Source of the DNA: Anisakis pegreffii
Taxonomy: Eukaryota > Nematoda > Chromadorea > Rhabditida > Anisakidae
Assembly (NCBI GenBank): GCA_035041965.1
Contig: JAPYMA010002101.1
Coordinates: forward strand, 1-64,000
Direction of reading: 5' to 3'
DNA length: 64,000 bases
A program made the position numbers and the translations under genes. Numbering within the stretch: position 1 is the stretch's first letter; each line of letters starts with the position of its first letter. Below are positions 12,921 through 58,092 of the stretch, one piece after another. The notes beneath the pieces are model-generated. The model saw nothing but the letters and a program-made list of their open reading frames with translations. It had not been told where the DNA came from and did no database searches.

Positions 12921-13101
12921 CAAAGATCACCAAATGTAAAGAGAACTAATTGCTAGAGAATTTCCTTTCCGCTAACAGGAAATCTACCCTTTCATCATAT
13001 TTCCAATGCAAACTATGAAGACTATGTGGTATCCTCTTAAGTAGCGAATATCAAATCTCAAAACGTGTTCGAATTCGATCAATGCCTCTTATAAATTGTC
13101 C
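12921..13101 (+). repeat. ~180-bp direct repeat, copy 1
   Basis: High similarity to 13602-13778 over its whole length, including 'agagaatttcctttccg', 'actatgtggtatcctctt' and 'atatcaaatctcaaaacgtg'. The copies are ~680 bp apart in the spacer upstream of smg-1. Confidence 0.85.
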
Positions 13102-13601
13102 AAGGGTGTGATCAATTTAGTTGGTATATGTTGTTCTTATTCAGATTCTGATTCCTCAGATGATCTTCCAATTTCACTGAAGCCACCACCATTTCTGCCT
13201 CTTTTCACCTGTTTTCAGAGCTTTTTTCGTGGAAAATTCGCAATTTCCGTGGATGATTATAATTATTGTTATTATCATTTTTTCCCTTTTTCAAATTACA
13301 TGAGTACAAAGTTATTTCGTCGTTCTTCACATATTTCAGTTCTTATGCTGTTACTGTACATAAAAAATTTTAAATATTCATATATTGCTTGATCGTTTCA
13401 GCACTCCTTACAATAACTAATCATAATTAGTGATTGTATCCGATCGACGTTCGGTTTGGAAAAAGTTATCCTTCAAATTTCGGTCGGAAACTGATACTGC
13501 CGGAATCTTAAAACGTCGGAATTCGATCAGATTCCCACCGAACAACCCTAACAGTCGATCCGAATTCACTCCTAATGTCGGAATCTCAAACCTTCTTCAC
13601 T

Positions 13602-13778
13602 CAAAGAACAAATGTAAAGAGAACTTACTATTAGAGAATTTCCTTTCCGTTAGCAGGAAATCTACCTTTTCATCATATTTTCAATGCAAATTATGACGAC
13701 TATGTGGTATCCTCTTAAGTAGTAAATATCAAATCTCAAAACGTGTTGGAATTCCATCAATGCCTCTTATAAGTTGCA
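13602..13778 (+). repeat. ~180-bp direct repeat, copy 2
   Basis: Second copy of the unit at 12921-13101, with scattered substitutions and small indels. Confidence 0.85.
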
Positions 13779-15908
13779 ATCGCACTATAACTAATATCCA
13801 ATTGCATCACTATAACCAATAATATTGTTTTAAAATGATACCTGTGCAAGTCTCATTGCACTGCGAATCTCACGAATGTCGCATTCATAACAGCTGAATA
13901 ACGAGAACAATTTGATTGATGACTACGTGTCTTCAATGGACTATTGCGAAAGCATTATTAAAACTGAATAAACGAATGAATCGGAATGCGCTTTGACGTA
14001 GTGTTGAAACTGATGACGATTATTGAATTGATTTAATACAATCATGTAAACAGTGCACAAGTGCAATTACATTCGTGTTCGATAATAACCACCACGACCA
14101 GCAGCAGCATTAAAACCTTGTGATTTTCATCGAAGCAGAGCAATATCTCTCGTACACGAACGAAATTCCACTGGAAGCACTGTTGTTGTCGTCAGTTGTC
14201 TCAAGAAAATTCAGTTTACTTTTCTTGAGAAAACAACGGAGCATTCCGCACACCGTCGACCATTTTAACTTTCCATTGCTTTAGTCAACAATAAATTAGT
14301 TGATGAGCACGTCAATTCAGCTAGCTTGAAATATTGTGCGTACAAAACGATTAATTATCATTATTAATGTTCGTGTTTCTTAACAATTCACAAACGGAAC
14401 GAGTTAAGTAGTTAAGCAGTTTTGGTCGGTGCCATCCATCGTTATTCTTCTCAGTTTTGTGTGTTCTCGCGTTTATTGTTCCAGCTGGTTTTATGTGCAC
14501 ATTGATAACATCACGAGCACTCTCATTTCCATCTGTCAAACGTTTTGAATCATTCGATAATTCGAAATTTTTTCCCAATCTGTCTCAATTTTTCATACTT
14601 TGAAGGCGGAAAAAGCAATTGTTCCCATTGAAATTTCACATTTCAAGTCTGTATCACTAAATCGATTCGTTTAATTAATCGTACTGGAACTAAGTTACGT
14701 TAAAAGGTTTGTGCTGATAGTGAATTATTTAAGAAGCCACATAAATGAACCTTAATCATAAATGACGCTTACAACTACTGTGGCAATCTTGAGAAATCTG
14801 AAATGGAATTTAATAAAATGTAAAATCGTGAAATTTGAAATAGAAGCAGCAATCAAAGTAGCGGTTTGTGTTTAATTATTCACTAGGAATGTGCATTTTA
14901 GCACGTCATTCCGCAGTTGAATTCTGTATTTTGCGGTCTGTCAGTCGGCAATTAACGTTACCGTTATCATTATCCACGCAACAATACTTCTTTTCAAGAA
15001 CAATACTTCTTTCTTGATTGCGACGTTGAATAACCATCTGAATAATAATTCTGAGTGGTGCTTGTTGCTTTGGAAGCAGAGAATTCCAATAGTGATATGT
15101 GTGATTTGTTGATATTTCTGATTATCAGTTATTTTTTTATCATTTACATGATATCTGATTTGTTATCATCAGTTGATATTTTAATTATTCAGTCAACGGT
15201 GGGTGACTCATTCATGAACGCGTTCAGTTGTGATGATTGCTGCATTGATTTGATCTTATCACTGTAATGTCTTGTAATCTTTCAGAAAACTCCATTCTCC
15301 AACAAGCTTGTGCCAACGACTCGTTCATTTGGTGAACGATAGCAGTGGGCCGACAAATCGGTTGTTGGGTTGCGGTCAGGAAATGAGCATTACACAACAA
15401 GAGGATTGCTTTCGTTACTTGATTCTCAAGAATATACCTCGTTTCAGAGGTATTTCACTTGATTTCTTACACACTTTGTTCCCGTCATATTCATTTTTTA
15501 TCCTTTATTCGTGTTCAAGTTGCACTATCCGTGAGCTATCTACTATTGAACCCGTGAGTGCATCATTGAGGAGTCCACCCGTTTTCTGTGTCCTGAGAGA
15601 GCCGCTCATGATACGCTTAAGAAAAGTGCAAAAAAAGTTGCGGTCATGTTCTGAATTGAATCAGTCACAGTTTTGTGTCTGTCGATCTTTTCGCATTTTT
15701 TGGTAGATATTAAAGTTATTTACATAATATCCTGGAAATATGTGCGCACATTCCAGTGTCGTATTATAGATGTGGAATTGCTGTTAGTTGCGTATTATTG
15801 CAGAGTTAAAGCAAGGATAATTGTCAGCTGAGATTGACAAAAAAAAATCAATGTAAATAACGGTTGAAATTGGATGGATTAAAGCTTTTCACGTTCACTC
15901 ATCAAAAA
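13779..15908. other. 5' flank of smg-1, possible non-coding first exon
   Basis: No gene supported. A block at about 15287-15449 begins after a TTTCAG acceptor and has higher G+C than its surroundings. It could be a 5'UTR or alternative first exon of smg-1, but no frame in it resembles SMG1 and no clean join to the ATG exon was found. The promoter should lie in this region. Confidence 0.35.
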
Positions 15909-48025
<32,117 letters not shown>

Positions 48026-50880
48026 CGATCGGTTTCTGCTCAAAGGTACTACTGTCCGAATTGAAAAGGTGGGTACATAAATTTTTTGCATATATTTTTT
48101 GTTTTTGCTGTGAACTTGTTGGATGGGATGAGTTCAGTAGCGATCGAATCGAATCGCTCGCGTGGTTGCTTACTATGAATTAGGTGAGATAAACAAGTGT
48201 AGACGCATTGAGAGCTATGAAACTTTCAACGTCATTCATCTCATGATCAGCTGACTGTTGTGCATGAAGTTTTCTCAGTTAATCGTTGTTCATATGTTCA
48301 GTTGTTGTTGTGAGAAAAATGACGAAGAGAAGAGATTCAGTGTGGAGTAGTTTCAACGAAAGGCCAGGAGATTACGTCGAGTCAATCCAACTGAATAACA
48401 TTGATTCATTTCAGGTTTCAACTCTGCATTGCATTTGCATTTGACGGCGTTGTTATGCGGTCTGTGATGCGATGTTTTCGTTGCTGATGAGCGTCGCTAT
48501 CAATTAACTCGAATTTGAGCGTGCGCCTCAGAACTGAGAACGTTTCGTGCCACATCAACTATCACCAATCAGTTCAGCATCGATCGATCATCGATCCGCC
48601 GCATTCATTCAGATCAAAACCAAACCAAAAAATTGCAAGCAATCTCACCATCGGTCAAAAGATGGCTTTCAAGAAGCGTCAAAATCTCGTGTGTTGTGTG
48701 CAATTGGAGCAGCAACAATAAATTGGTCGCTGTATTGTTCGCGTCAAAGCGTCGTCGTCATGGTCGCATCATCACCATATATCTGGCTGATTGATACTGA
48801 TAATGGTGCTCTCTGATCGGAGCCGAAGCAGTGAGCATTCGGTGTGTGTGTATTTGCGTTGAATTGGTTTGAATTTTAGTGGATCTCGTTGAGATATTTC
48901 AACAGCAACCGAAACGTGATGGGTGATGACCAACGGTAAAGTACTTGTTAATGATTTTAACGTACTTACTTGTTCAAGTTGGTATTATATTGTTGGTATG
49001 TGGGTTGTAAGTGATGCGACACCGAGGATTTTTTATTGTTCGTCATTCATTGTTTTCATCATTGTGTTTTCTGATATTTCACTCAAACGTCTGAGTATTC
49101 TCAATTTATTTTTTTTGTTGGTTCTTTCGTCGATCCTACTGTCGTCTTATTTTCTTTTCGGTTTTGTTCTGTTTTTTGTTTTGTTTGTTTTTTTTTTTTG
49201 GAGTTCCTTTCATATTATCTGGAAAATTATGGAGCTAGTGAGAAGTGTTTCGTATAATGTTATCGATCGTTAATGGTGGAGATGATTCGTTCAGGTTCAA
49301 TGGATTTAGAATGTTTTTCTTGTAAACTAAATTTGAGTGAAGGAATAAGCACATATGGAATAAGCAGGCGACTTGATTGGACGGATTTTGCGTGTGTGTG
49401 AACATGCTTTGAAAGCGGATTATGATCGGAGAAGTATGAAATTGTCTCTGTAGTAACATTTGACTCTCTTGAATTTCTTCGCTTCTTAAGTTTTTTTGGA
49501 GTTTTTTCTGCTAGTTTCCGCTTCTTTTTTTTTGGTTCAATTTTTGTTTGCTTTGAGCAGTTTTGTGGTTTTGTGATTGTCATTTTGCTTTTAGTTTTCA
49601 ACTTTATACAGTTTCGTCGTGTTTTCATCAATCGATGCGTAGTTGGCGGCAATCGATTAAATGGATTTCCTCTTCGTTTATTTGCGTCTTCATTTATTTT
49701 TTGCTTTTCGTTTATTTCATTTCTGTAGTGAATTTATTCTCCTCTGTAGTTGTTATGCGGTGTGATTGTTTGCGGAAGAAATATTCAGAAATGGCATTTT
49801 GCGAGAAATAAATCCATCAACAAAACAACTTTGCTGCCGGTCAATAGAGCGCAAGTAGTAAGTCTCTCTGAGTTTTCGATTTATTTGAAACTCAGAGAAT
49901 TGCGTTCAGTGGTATTTGATTGCTAGCAAATGATTCGTGTCATTCTGGTGAGGATGCAATCGCAGATGAATTGAAGCAATTGAGAATCGTTTCGGAGAGA
50001 AATTTCGTTGGCTTGTTTGAAACACTGAAACTGTTTCAGCGCATTAGATTTCGTTGGGTTTCTTCAATAACTTTTGCCGAAAGTTATATTGCAGTGTTGT
50101 GTGTGTTGTGTTGTGTGGTGTTGTTTTGACGTGCTTTCTTTTGTTCCTAAGAATGCTATCTTCTGTACTTGTCACTTTTCCTTTTAAAATCACCTTCCCA
50201 CTTCGTTGGTGAATTATTTTATCAAACATTATTTTGATTCAACCACAAATATTTCTCTTAATGTCGAATAAAGTTTCCTCTCAATTTGTTTCGTCTCCTT
50301 ACAATCAAACTACAGTGTATTATTAGTGACATTCGAGAAGAGTGCCTTTCGGAAGGTGAACCAGGCTGATAATGGTAAACGGATGATGTGAGGAATGCGA
50401 ACCTCTGCACTTCTAAAGTAAGAAGATATTCAAGCAATAATATTGAACACTTATCAACAATAGATAAAGCACGTGCAGAAAAAGCTTATAATGAAATCAT
50501 TCAGTTACATGACACACTTTGCGAAATTCTAATATATATTTGAATCAATTGAGAATCACTTGACAATATATGCAATTTGTGAATACAGAGAACGTTTTGA
50601 ATCGGACAAGCAAAAGAAAGACGGATGTTAGAGACAAACCTGAGGATAAAAGTGGCTCAATCATTACGACCATGAATGGTCATCAGGCAAGAATGCACTA
50701 TTTCGCGGGCAGTGAAATTGTTAAGTTATATGGAGCATTTCTCCTTACGTCAAGAGATTTCGATAATTTCTTGAAGCTTCCTCAACTAGCGCAGCGCTGC
50801 TCATCCCTACAGATGGATATCTATCAATACGAACATTACTGTACCGATATCTATAGCAGCATGAGGATTAGCATTTCAGA
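48026..50880. other. smg-1 3' flank and spacer, no supportable gene
   Basis: Begins with the smg-1 3'UTR. Open frames at 48515-48816, 48923-49273 and 49260-49652 (-) have no recognisable domain and no splice-linked partners. The 48.4-48.85 kb part is a little richer in G+C, which may be UTR. The open frame 50570-50917 overlaps the edge of the satellite array and is probably repeat-derived. Confidence 0.45.
48717..48722 (+). terminator. Candidate polyadenylation signal AATAAA for smg-1
   Basis: First canonical AATAAA recognised downstream of the smg-1 stop, about 690 nt away. Long for a nematode 3'UTR, so a variant signal nearer the stop is equally possible. Confidence 0.3.
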
Positions 50881-50920
50881 GCCACAGATCCTCAATCGAA
50901 TGTTGTATAAATATTAATAA

Positions 50921-52548
50921 GTTACCGGGCAAACCTGAGAAGACGCTAGGCTTGAATCTATCAAACCTATATTTCTATAGTAGTGTATGATATCAATTGA
51001 TCTGAAGTGATCAAATGCATATGAGTGAGCAGCATTGCGCTAGTTGACATGATAGCTTTAAGAAAATAGCTCTATCTCCTCAATAAAGCAAAATCGCTCG
51101 ACAAAATATATATTTTCCTTAATGCAGAGATTCTGCTGGATCGATTGGTCTGAAGAAATTGATATATTACTGGTCAAAGCTGAGAGTACGGTAGGCTTAA
51201 ATGTCGCAAACCCTATTGCGTCATATAAATAGCTACATTTTTTCGTAGAGGTGGAATTTCTCGGCAAGCATTTCAATATTAGAAAGCATAGATTCTGTTC
51301 AATCAAATGGTGTATAAAAATTTATATGTTACCGGGCAAACCTGAGAAGACGCTAGGCTTGAATCTATCAAACCTATATTTCTATAGTAGTGTATGATAT
51401 CAATTGATCTGAAGTGATCAAATGCATATGAGTGAGCAGCATTGCGCTAGTTGACATGATAGCTTTAAGAAAATAGCTCTATCTCCTCAATAAAGCAAAA
51501 TCGCTCGACAAAATATATATTTTCCTTAATGCAGAGATTCTGCTGGATCGATTGGTCTGAAGAAATTGATATATTACTGGTCAAAGCTGAGAGTACGGTA
51601 GGCTTAAATGTCGCAAACCCTATTGCGTCATATAAATAGCTACATTTTTTCGTAGAGGTGGAATTTCTCGGCAAGCATTTCAATATTAGAAAGCATAGAT
51701 TCTGTTCAATCAAATGGTGTATAAAAATTTATATGTTACCGGGCAAACCTGAGAAGACGCTAGGCTTGAATCTATCAAACCTATATTTCTATAGTAGTGT
51801 ATGATATCAATTGATCTGAAGTGATCAAATGCATATGAGTGAGCAGCATTGCGCTAGTTGACATGATAGCTTTAAGAAAATAGCTCTATCTCCTCAATAA
51901 AGCAAAATCGCTCGACAAAATATATATTTTCCTTAATGCAGAGATTCTGCTGGATCGATTGGTCTGAAGAAATTGATATATTACTGGTCAAAGCTGAGAG
52001 TACGGTAGGCTTAAATGTCGCAAACCCTATTGCGTCATATAAATAGCTACATTTTTTCGTAGAGGTGGAATTTCTCGGCAAGCATTTCAATATTAGAAAG
52101 CATAGATTCTGTTCAATCAAATGGTGTATAAAAATTTATATGTTACCGGGCAAACCTGAGAAGACGCTAGGCTTGAATCTATCAAACCTATATTTCTATA
52201 GTAGTGTATGATATCAATTGATCTGAAGTGATCAAATGCATATGAGTGAGCAGCATTGCGCTAGTTGACATGATAGCTTTAAGAAAATAGCTCTATCTCC
52301 TCAATAAAGCAAAATCGCTCGACAAAATATATATTTTCCTTAATGCAGAGATTCTGCTGGATCGATTGGTCTGAAGAAATTGATATATTACTGGTCAAAG
52401 CTGAGAGTACGGTAGGCTTAAATGTCGCAAACCCTATTGCGTCATATAAATAGCTACATTTTTTCGTAGAGGTGGAATTTCTCGGCAAGCATTTCAATAT
52501 TAGAAAGCATAGATTCTGTTCAATCAAATGGTGTATAAAAATTTATAT
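50921..52548. repeat. Tandem array, four copies of a 407-bp unit (satellite-like)
   Basis: Units start at 50921, 51328, 51735 and 52142 ('gttaccgggcaaacctgag'), with essentially no differences seen between copies; a fifth, diverged copy follows at 52549. Each unit encodes the same meaningless 82-codon antisense frame. Inside the unit two ~200-bp halves align: 'gttaccgggcaaacctgaga' with 'attactggtcaaagctgaga', and 'aggcttgaatctatcaaacc' with 'aggcttaaatgtcgcaaacc'. The unit is thus an old dimer later amplified as a whole. Confidence 0.95.
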
Positions 52549-52850
52549 GTTACCGGGCAAACCTGAGAAGACGCTAGGCTTGAATCCATCAAACCTATAT
52601 TTCTATTGATCAAATGATATAGTGGTCAAGTGCATTTGAGTGAGCAGCATTGCCCTAGTTGAAATAGCTTTATTAAAATAGCTAGATCTCCTTAAATAAG
52701 CAGATTCTCCCGGCAAAATATATATTTTTCCGAATTCGGAGATTCTTCTCTGTCGTACGGTAAGCTTCAATGTGGTGATTCTTATAGCAGCACGAAAATT
52801 GCTATATCTGCTCATAGTGTCATGATGCAATCGGAGCTATGCATAAGTCT
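52549..52850. repeat. Diverged copy at the right edge of the 407-bp array
   Basis: First ~70 bp almost identical to the array unit, then increasing substitutions and a deletion. Diverged sequence of the same family is also seen to the left (about 50800-50920). Confidence 0.8.
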
Positions 52851-55800
52851 GAGCAAAGTACGGTGTGATGGAACGTGTGTTGGCCTAAAAAAGGGTACTT
52901 TAGAATGGTTGAATTTCTCAATTTCTCATGTGTATTTAGGATTTTGCTTGCGAATGCCATTTTGAGTTCTTCAGTGGATTTGTGAGACTTATTGATAATT
53001 GAATATATAATTCCCGTAAACAACATTGCAGATCATCCTCGATTAACGTTTATTTTTAAGATTATTTCTATTTGCTGATATTTCCGTCATAATTATTCGT
53101 TATTTATAATCTTGTCAATACCATTTCCACAATTGCGTTTTTTGTCATGATTTCGTTGTTACCACTGCTTCAAGGATTGAATTTTATTTTTATTACTTCT
53201 TATTACTTCTTTGAATTGTTTTCTTAGTATCCATTTGACGATTTCTTATGATGATCTACTTTCTTCTATTTGATATGGATATCCATCATTGTTTCTGAAA
53301 TTGTGTCCTTTGTTGTCTGAACTCTGCTGAACCTTGATATTCTTTTTTATTGCTACGATGAATTCGATGTGGTGTATCTGTATTCCTTCAAAATTTATTC
53401 TGATTGAAACTGTGGCACCGATAAAATGTTGTTTTGATGCATACATTATGTATTGGATATGTTGAATAAATAATTCAAGAATAAGCTGCCGTTTTGTGAA
53501 CTTCTCAGGCGGAAAATTTTGATGAAATGAAATCGTCCGGTTTCTAGACTGGGGAATGTGATGCGTCTCCACACAACATAAATTGATGAGGATTCAATAG
53601 AAAACCAAGGAATCGATTCTATGGCTAGAAATGTTCCAGTTGAAAACCATCAGCAGTATTGAAGTTTTCTTCAGACGACGCAAGTACTTCCCCTAAATCA
53701 AAGATCCTTTTCTGTTAGATAAATATGATTGAATTTTACGATGCTATCAACATCTTAGGGGACGAACTGCTAAAGTATGGGCTATTTGATACGCATCCAC
53801 ATCAGTATTGTGATCCTACCTGTAAATTCAGTGTAATAGCATACTGAGCTTTTTCAGCTTAATGTTGCATTCAGCAAATTATTAGGAGAATTTATGAAAT
53901 AAATAATCGTTTCGATTGACTTGTTCAGCCAAGCCAGTTTGAGAACGTATTTCGAACTAAAATTTTCAGTTGTCTGCAATGCTCAGCATTTACTTCTTTA
54001 CAAACCTGCTCACGATCAGCTAAAAGATTTAGATCGCTCAGTTCATCTCATTAAATCGGGACTATTTGCCATAATCGATGAACCTTAATTCGATCTGTAC
54101 AAGCGAAAGTGCAATGTTATCTCTGATTTGATCATAATTCTTCAATTAGATTACCAATCTACTGAAGTATATTATTGATGGTTTGCATTTGATATAATTC
54201 GGAATGATTGAAACATAAAGTGATCAACTCTGCAGCAAAATAGTGTATATATGCTGCATGATCTGCGATGACAAAGCGACATAAACATGAACATCTAGAT
54301 CAAATCAATTACGGTTCTCCCTTCTCACTCTCGACCACTTTTTTTGCTGTTAAACATTCATTGAGTGGTTGCTTCACTTCGCTCATCGTTCATCACTCTT
54401 CTTTCCCCCTCACATGAACGTTGATGCCTATTCACAGTTCTCACTTGATTTACACGCTACCCTTTGCGATTCTGAATACCCTTTGCATGCAAAGGGTATT
54501 GCATGCAATACACTTTGCATGCAATACCCTTTGCAATTCTCTCAAACGTCACTGATGTTTTCATTTAGATGTTCATACGCCACTACTCAAAATGACGTGT
54601 GCCGTTCGAAGGCTGCTATTGCACTTGACCAATTCCATAAATATTGCAGTCAGCAAAGGAAATTCAACACATGAATAACATTGATTAGCATCGACTGTTT
54701 ACTGCACACAAAGCATCAGTATTGGTCAAAAGAACAATCGACATTGAGCCTATATCTAGAATACTTTTTGGATAAATTCTTTCAGACTCTGTCCGAAATT
54801 TTCATATTTCATAATCACTTGAGTTGTTTCAATTCACTGATAGCATTTCACATATCACTTTCCGGATCGATTAAATATGTTTAATCTGAATCGCACTCAA
54901 AGAAAACAAAGCATGACTTCTGCTCTGCAAATCACACCATGTTTACTAAACTCTTTGCAAAGCTCATCACCATTTTCCTCGTCGACAGCTATTTTTTCAT
55001 ACTGAAAACAGCAGATTGACTAAGCGGTGCAATACCGATAGCAATCTTAGGGGAGACAATAACCAACTGAAGAATATTCCTAGAGGTTATCTAAAAATGG
55101 CTGTTCTTGCAACATTTCATGCCTCTTCGCAATCCCCCATTCAATAATTCTGTTCCTCCGAAAGATTCTTATTTTGTTGGGACTATTCATCGGATAAATG
55201 AATACTTCCAGGGATTTTGGAATCTTTTCAACGTCCGAATTCTTCAACATATCATTGCTGCACTCAAATAATTCCCCACAAATGTCCACAGTACCATTCC
55301 ATTTTCAAGCGTCATATTAAATTTCCTAGTTATGCAATGTAGGAAAACGATTCTGTCAAGCCATGGTCAATATCCACATGATAACACTAAAATGCTCAAG
55401 ACCTCAGTGAAGTGCTAAAAGAAAGTATCATCAAAACAATTGCCCACATGACACTTTCAATGATACAAAATAATTTGACTTTATTTGACCGTTTCATAAA
55501 GTTTCGTTCGATGCCTAATCATCGATATTCAGTAAACGAATGAATACCAATAATTATAAGGAAAAAAAACTAGGAATGACGATAAGAAAGACTATTGAAC
55601 ATGGCAACGAATGATCTTATTTTCATCATTTAAAATTCAAATATCGCACCTCGGTTTCGATTAATCACTTATACCTGTGGTCGTGCTCTTTCTGTGCGCC
55701 ATCTATTGATGTGATTCGTTCGCAGAACTTCATGTTATTTATTTTGCATCATTCAGCTCAATCAATTCAATTTCAGTAATTACATTGAAAGGTACTGACC

Positions 55801-58080
55801 ATACCTTAGCGAGTTGAGGCGAAAAAAATTTGGTGAAAAATATCAATTTTTAAAGTATGTTTCGATTTCATTTCCATACACATTTTTTCGTCAATTAACT
55901 TTATTAATTTGTGGATTTTCATATAACCATTGACAAACAAACATTCTCTTCAAGAATAAGCTTTCTGGCAAAATGATCAATTAGTCTAGTCTCTTGTTAT
56001 TCCTTAATTTTCGGGATTTTCAAGCTAAAATGTATTAATTGAATCACCATCGTTTAATTAATGTTGTTATTATCACTGAGCAGAATTTTTCTGAATTTCT
56101 AATAAATTTTCAACTCAAATTAAACCCTTGCTAACATATATTCTAATCCGCTTACTTTCAGATATTTTTTATTATATATTCGGTCAAGAGCAGCAGATTC
56201 ATTCAAAGCAACGAAAAAAATGTAAGTTTTAATTATAATTTCCGTTATCTGTTTATTCGTTTCTTTAAACTTTCTCTTATTCGAGTTATTGTGTTTGATA
56301 TGCTACTGATGTGCTCATATCCCGAAGTATTGATAACTTATCGCATTACATTGAAAATTTCTTCACGTTCTAAATGATCGCATCTATATCAACACAAAGT
56401 GTGCTTATCTCAATCTCATCCACCGATTCTCTTCCACCAAATATTGAAGACTCTCATTATTCCTCAAACAACAGAAGGCCCCTCTACTTATCTTCCAAAC
56501 CTTCTCAGCAGTCCTTGAACCCGATACCAGGCTTCAATCACGCCAATTTGTTTCTGTTAAGGTTTCATTATAATCTGATATTACTTCACATCTCATGTGC
56601 GTTTATTTGCGAAATCAAAAGGCTTACGAACTTGAACTTAACATAAAATAGTGATTAACAAAAACATACAGTTCTTATTGCATTTATTTATTCATCCATT
56701 CGACAATTCTCAAAATCATTCTTCATTTTGTTGAATTCTTCAGGGTGTCCTGTAATATAATGTACATCTGATTTGTCTTTACCTCATATTCTAGGCGAGT
56801 GCATTCTTAGCGTAGTACATTGTGTAATTGTATCGCATTCATCCAGACAACAGTAAAATATAAATATAAATATAATTGAACATAAATTCTTTTTTGTTTT
56901 ACGATAATTAATCTCCTGCTTCGATAATTCATTTACGCGATAACTCATCTCCTCTACATTGTATGCGCGATTCCTTATGCTCTTATCTTGTCTTCGGGAG
57001 AAAATGCCTCCAAAGATATCATTCTATCAAACTGTTTGATTTTTTACTGCATAATTGAACTCACCTGCTACAAGATATCATCCCAAAACATTTCTCAAGT
57101 TGAGATGAAAAGAGATAATTATTCCTGTAAATGTTTACGGAAGAAATTATCGCAAAAGACGCTTTGAAAACTTCAAAATCAAAGCAAACCTCATGCTTTT
57201 TTGACCCATTGCGCTCGATTCATCGAATATAAACATCTAATTTGAACAGTTGATCTGTCCATTGATTTGCTCGAACATTTACATTTATCTGAATCACTGC
57301 AGTGAAATGTAGTTTGGTAATATCCGGCTAAAATTCTGGAAATTAAGAGAGATCTGTGACATAAATTCGGTCCTATTCGATCTTCGGAATATGCAATCGC
57401 TTCATAAATTCATTCTGATCAGAAACTGACTCTCAAAGCCGCATTGAAATTACATCAAAATATCTTATTATCAAAATAAGCAATTTTTGCTATCTTTAGG
57501 ATTATATCACCGTCTTGAAGATCACTTGATTACATCATGGGCCTCAGAATGAAAAAATTTCTCACACACAGCTGCTAATGCACAATAAATCTTCCGCTTG
57601 AAATTTGCTCAGCAATTGGCATTATTCACCTTGCTCCAGGCCGTAACATCGGAATGAGAGTCTTTTCCGATCCTTTATATTCGTTGCACGCAATTATCTC
57701 GGCATGAACATCTGAGTTGAACATTGGATCTATTTCATGAATTGCTTAATCATTCTTATTAATCTACTCATTCTCATTAATCCGCATTGAAATATTGTTC
57801 GAGAATTCACACGTGATTTACCGAATACTCGGTGTATTGTTTGAGAAAAATTTGTGTCTTATAATCAAACATGTTAAAATGCAACATTTGATGACAATGC
57901 ACTCAATATTTCTGTGAGATTTGAGAAAATCTCATTAGGATTCGGGGTCATTTGTATCCGAAGATATCAGGGGGATTTATTGGATTGGGTGAAAGTTATT
58001 CATCATGGATGAATAAAGAAGTTATTGGTTAGGGGAGATGAATTTTTGAAAGACCATTATTTTAAAAATGAGCATTTTTA
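52851..58080. other. Long AT-rich spacer, no supportable gene
   Basis: No exon chain or known domain on either strand. Short open frames occur (53246-53572 -, 54369-54674 +, 55080-55289 -, 56374-56646 +) without recognisable content. A palindromic cluster lies at 54475-54536. The promoter of the zinc-finger-like gene should lie in the right part. Confidence 0.45.
54475..54536. repeat. Nested palindromes around 'ttgcatgcaa'
   Basis: 54475-54500 is a perfect 26-bp palindrome centred on GCATGC ('aataccctttgc' and its reverse complement). Two further 'gcatgcaatac' blocks and a repeat of 'aataccctttgca' follow directly, so the stretch can fold in several alternative ways. Confidence 0.85.
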
Positions 58081-58092
58081 GTTTTGTAGAAT

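Noticed and set aside
48515..48816. Open frames in slightly GC-richer DNA after smg-1
   Set aside because: No domain, no exon chain; more likely smg-1 3'UTR or spacer.
50570..50917. 115-codon frame before the array
   Set aside because: Its right part overlaps diverged satellite monomer sequence; no recognisable domain.
51058..52527. Four identical 82-codon antisense frames
   Set aside because: They only reflect the identical 407-bp tandem repeats; the protein resembles nothing known and the diverged copies do not keep the frame.
55080..55289. 69-codon antisense frame with protein-like composition
   Set aside because: No family recognised, no splice partners, too short to support a gene; could be a relic of a mobile element.
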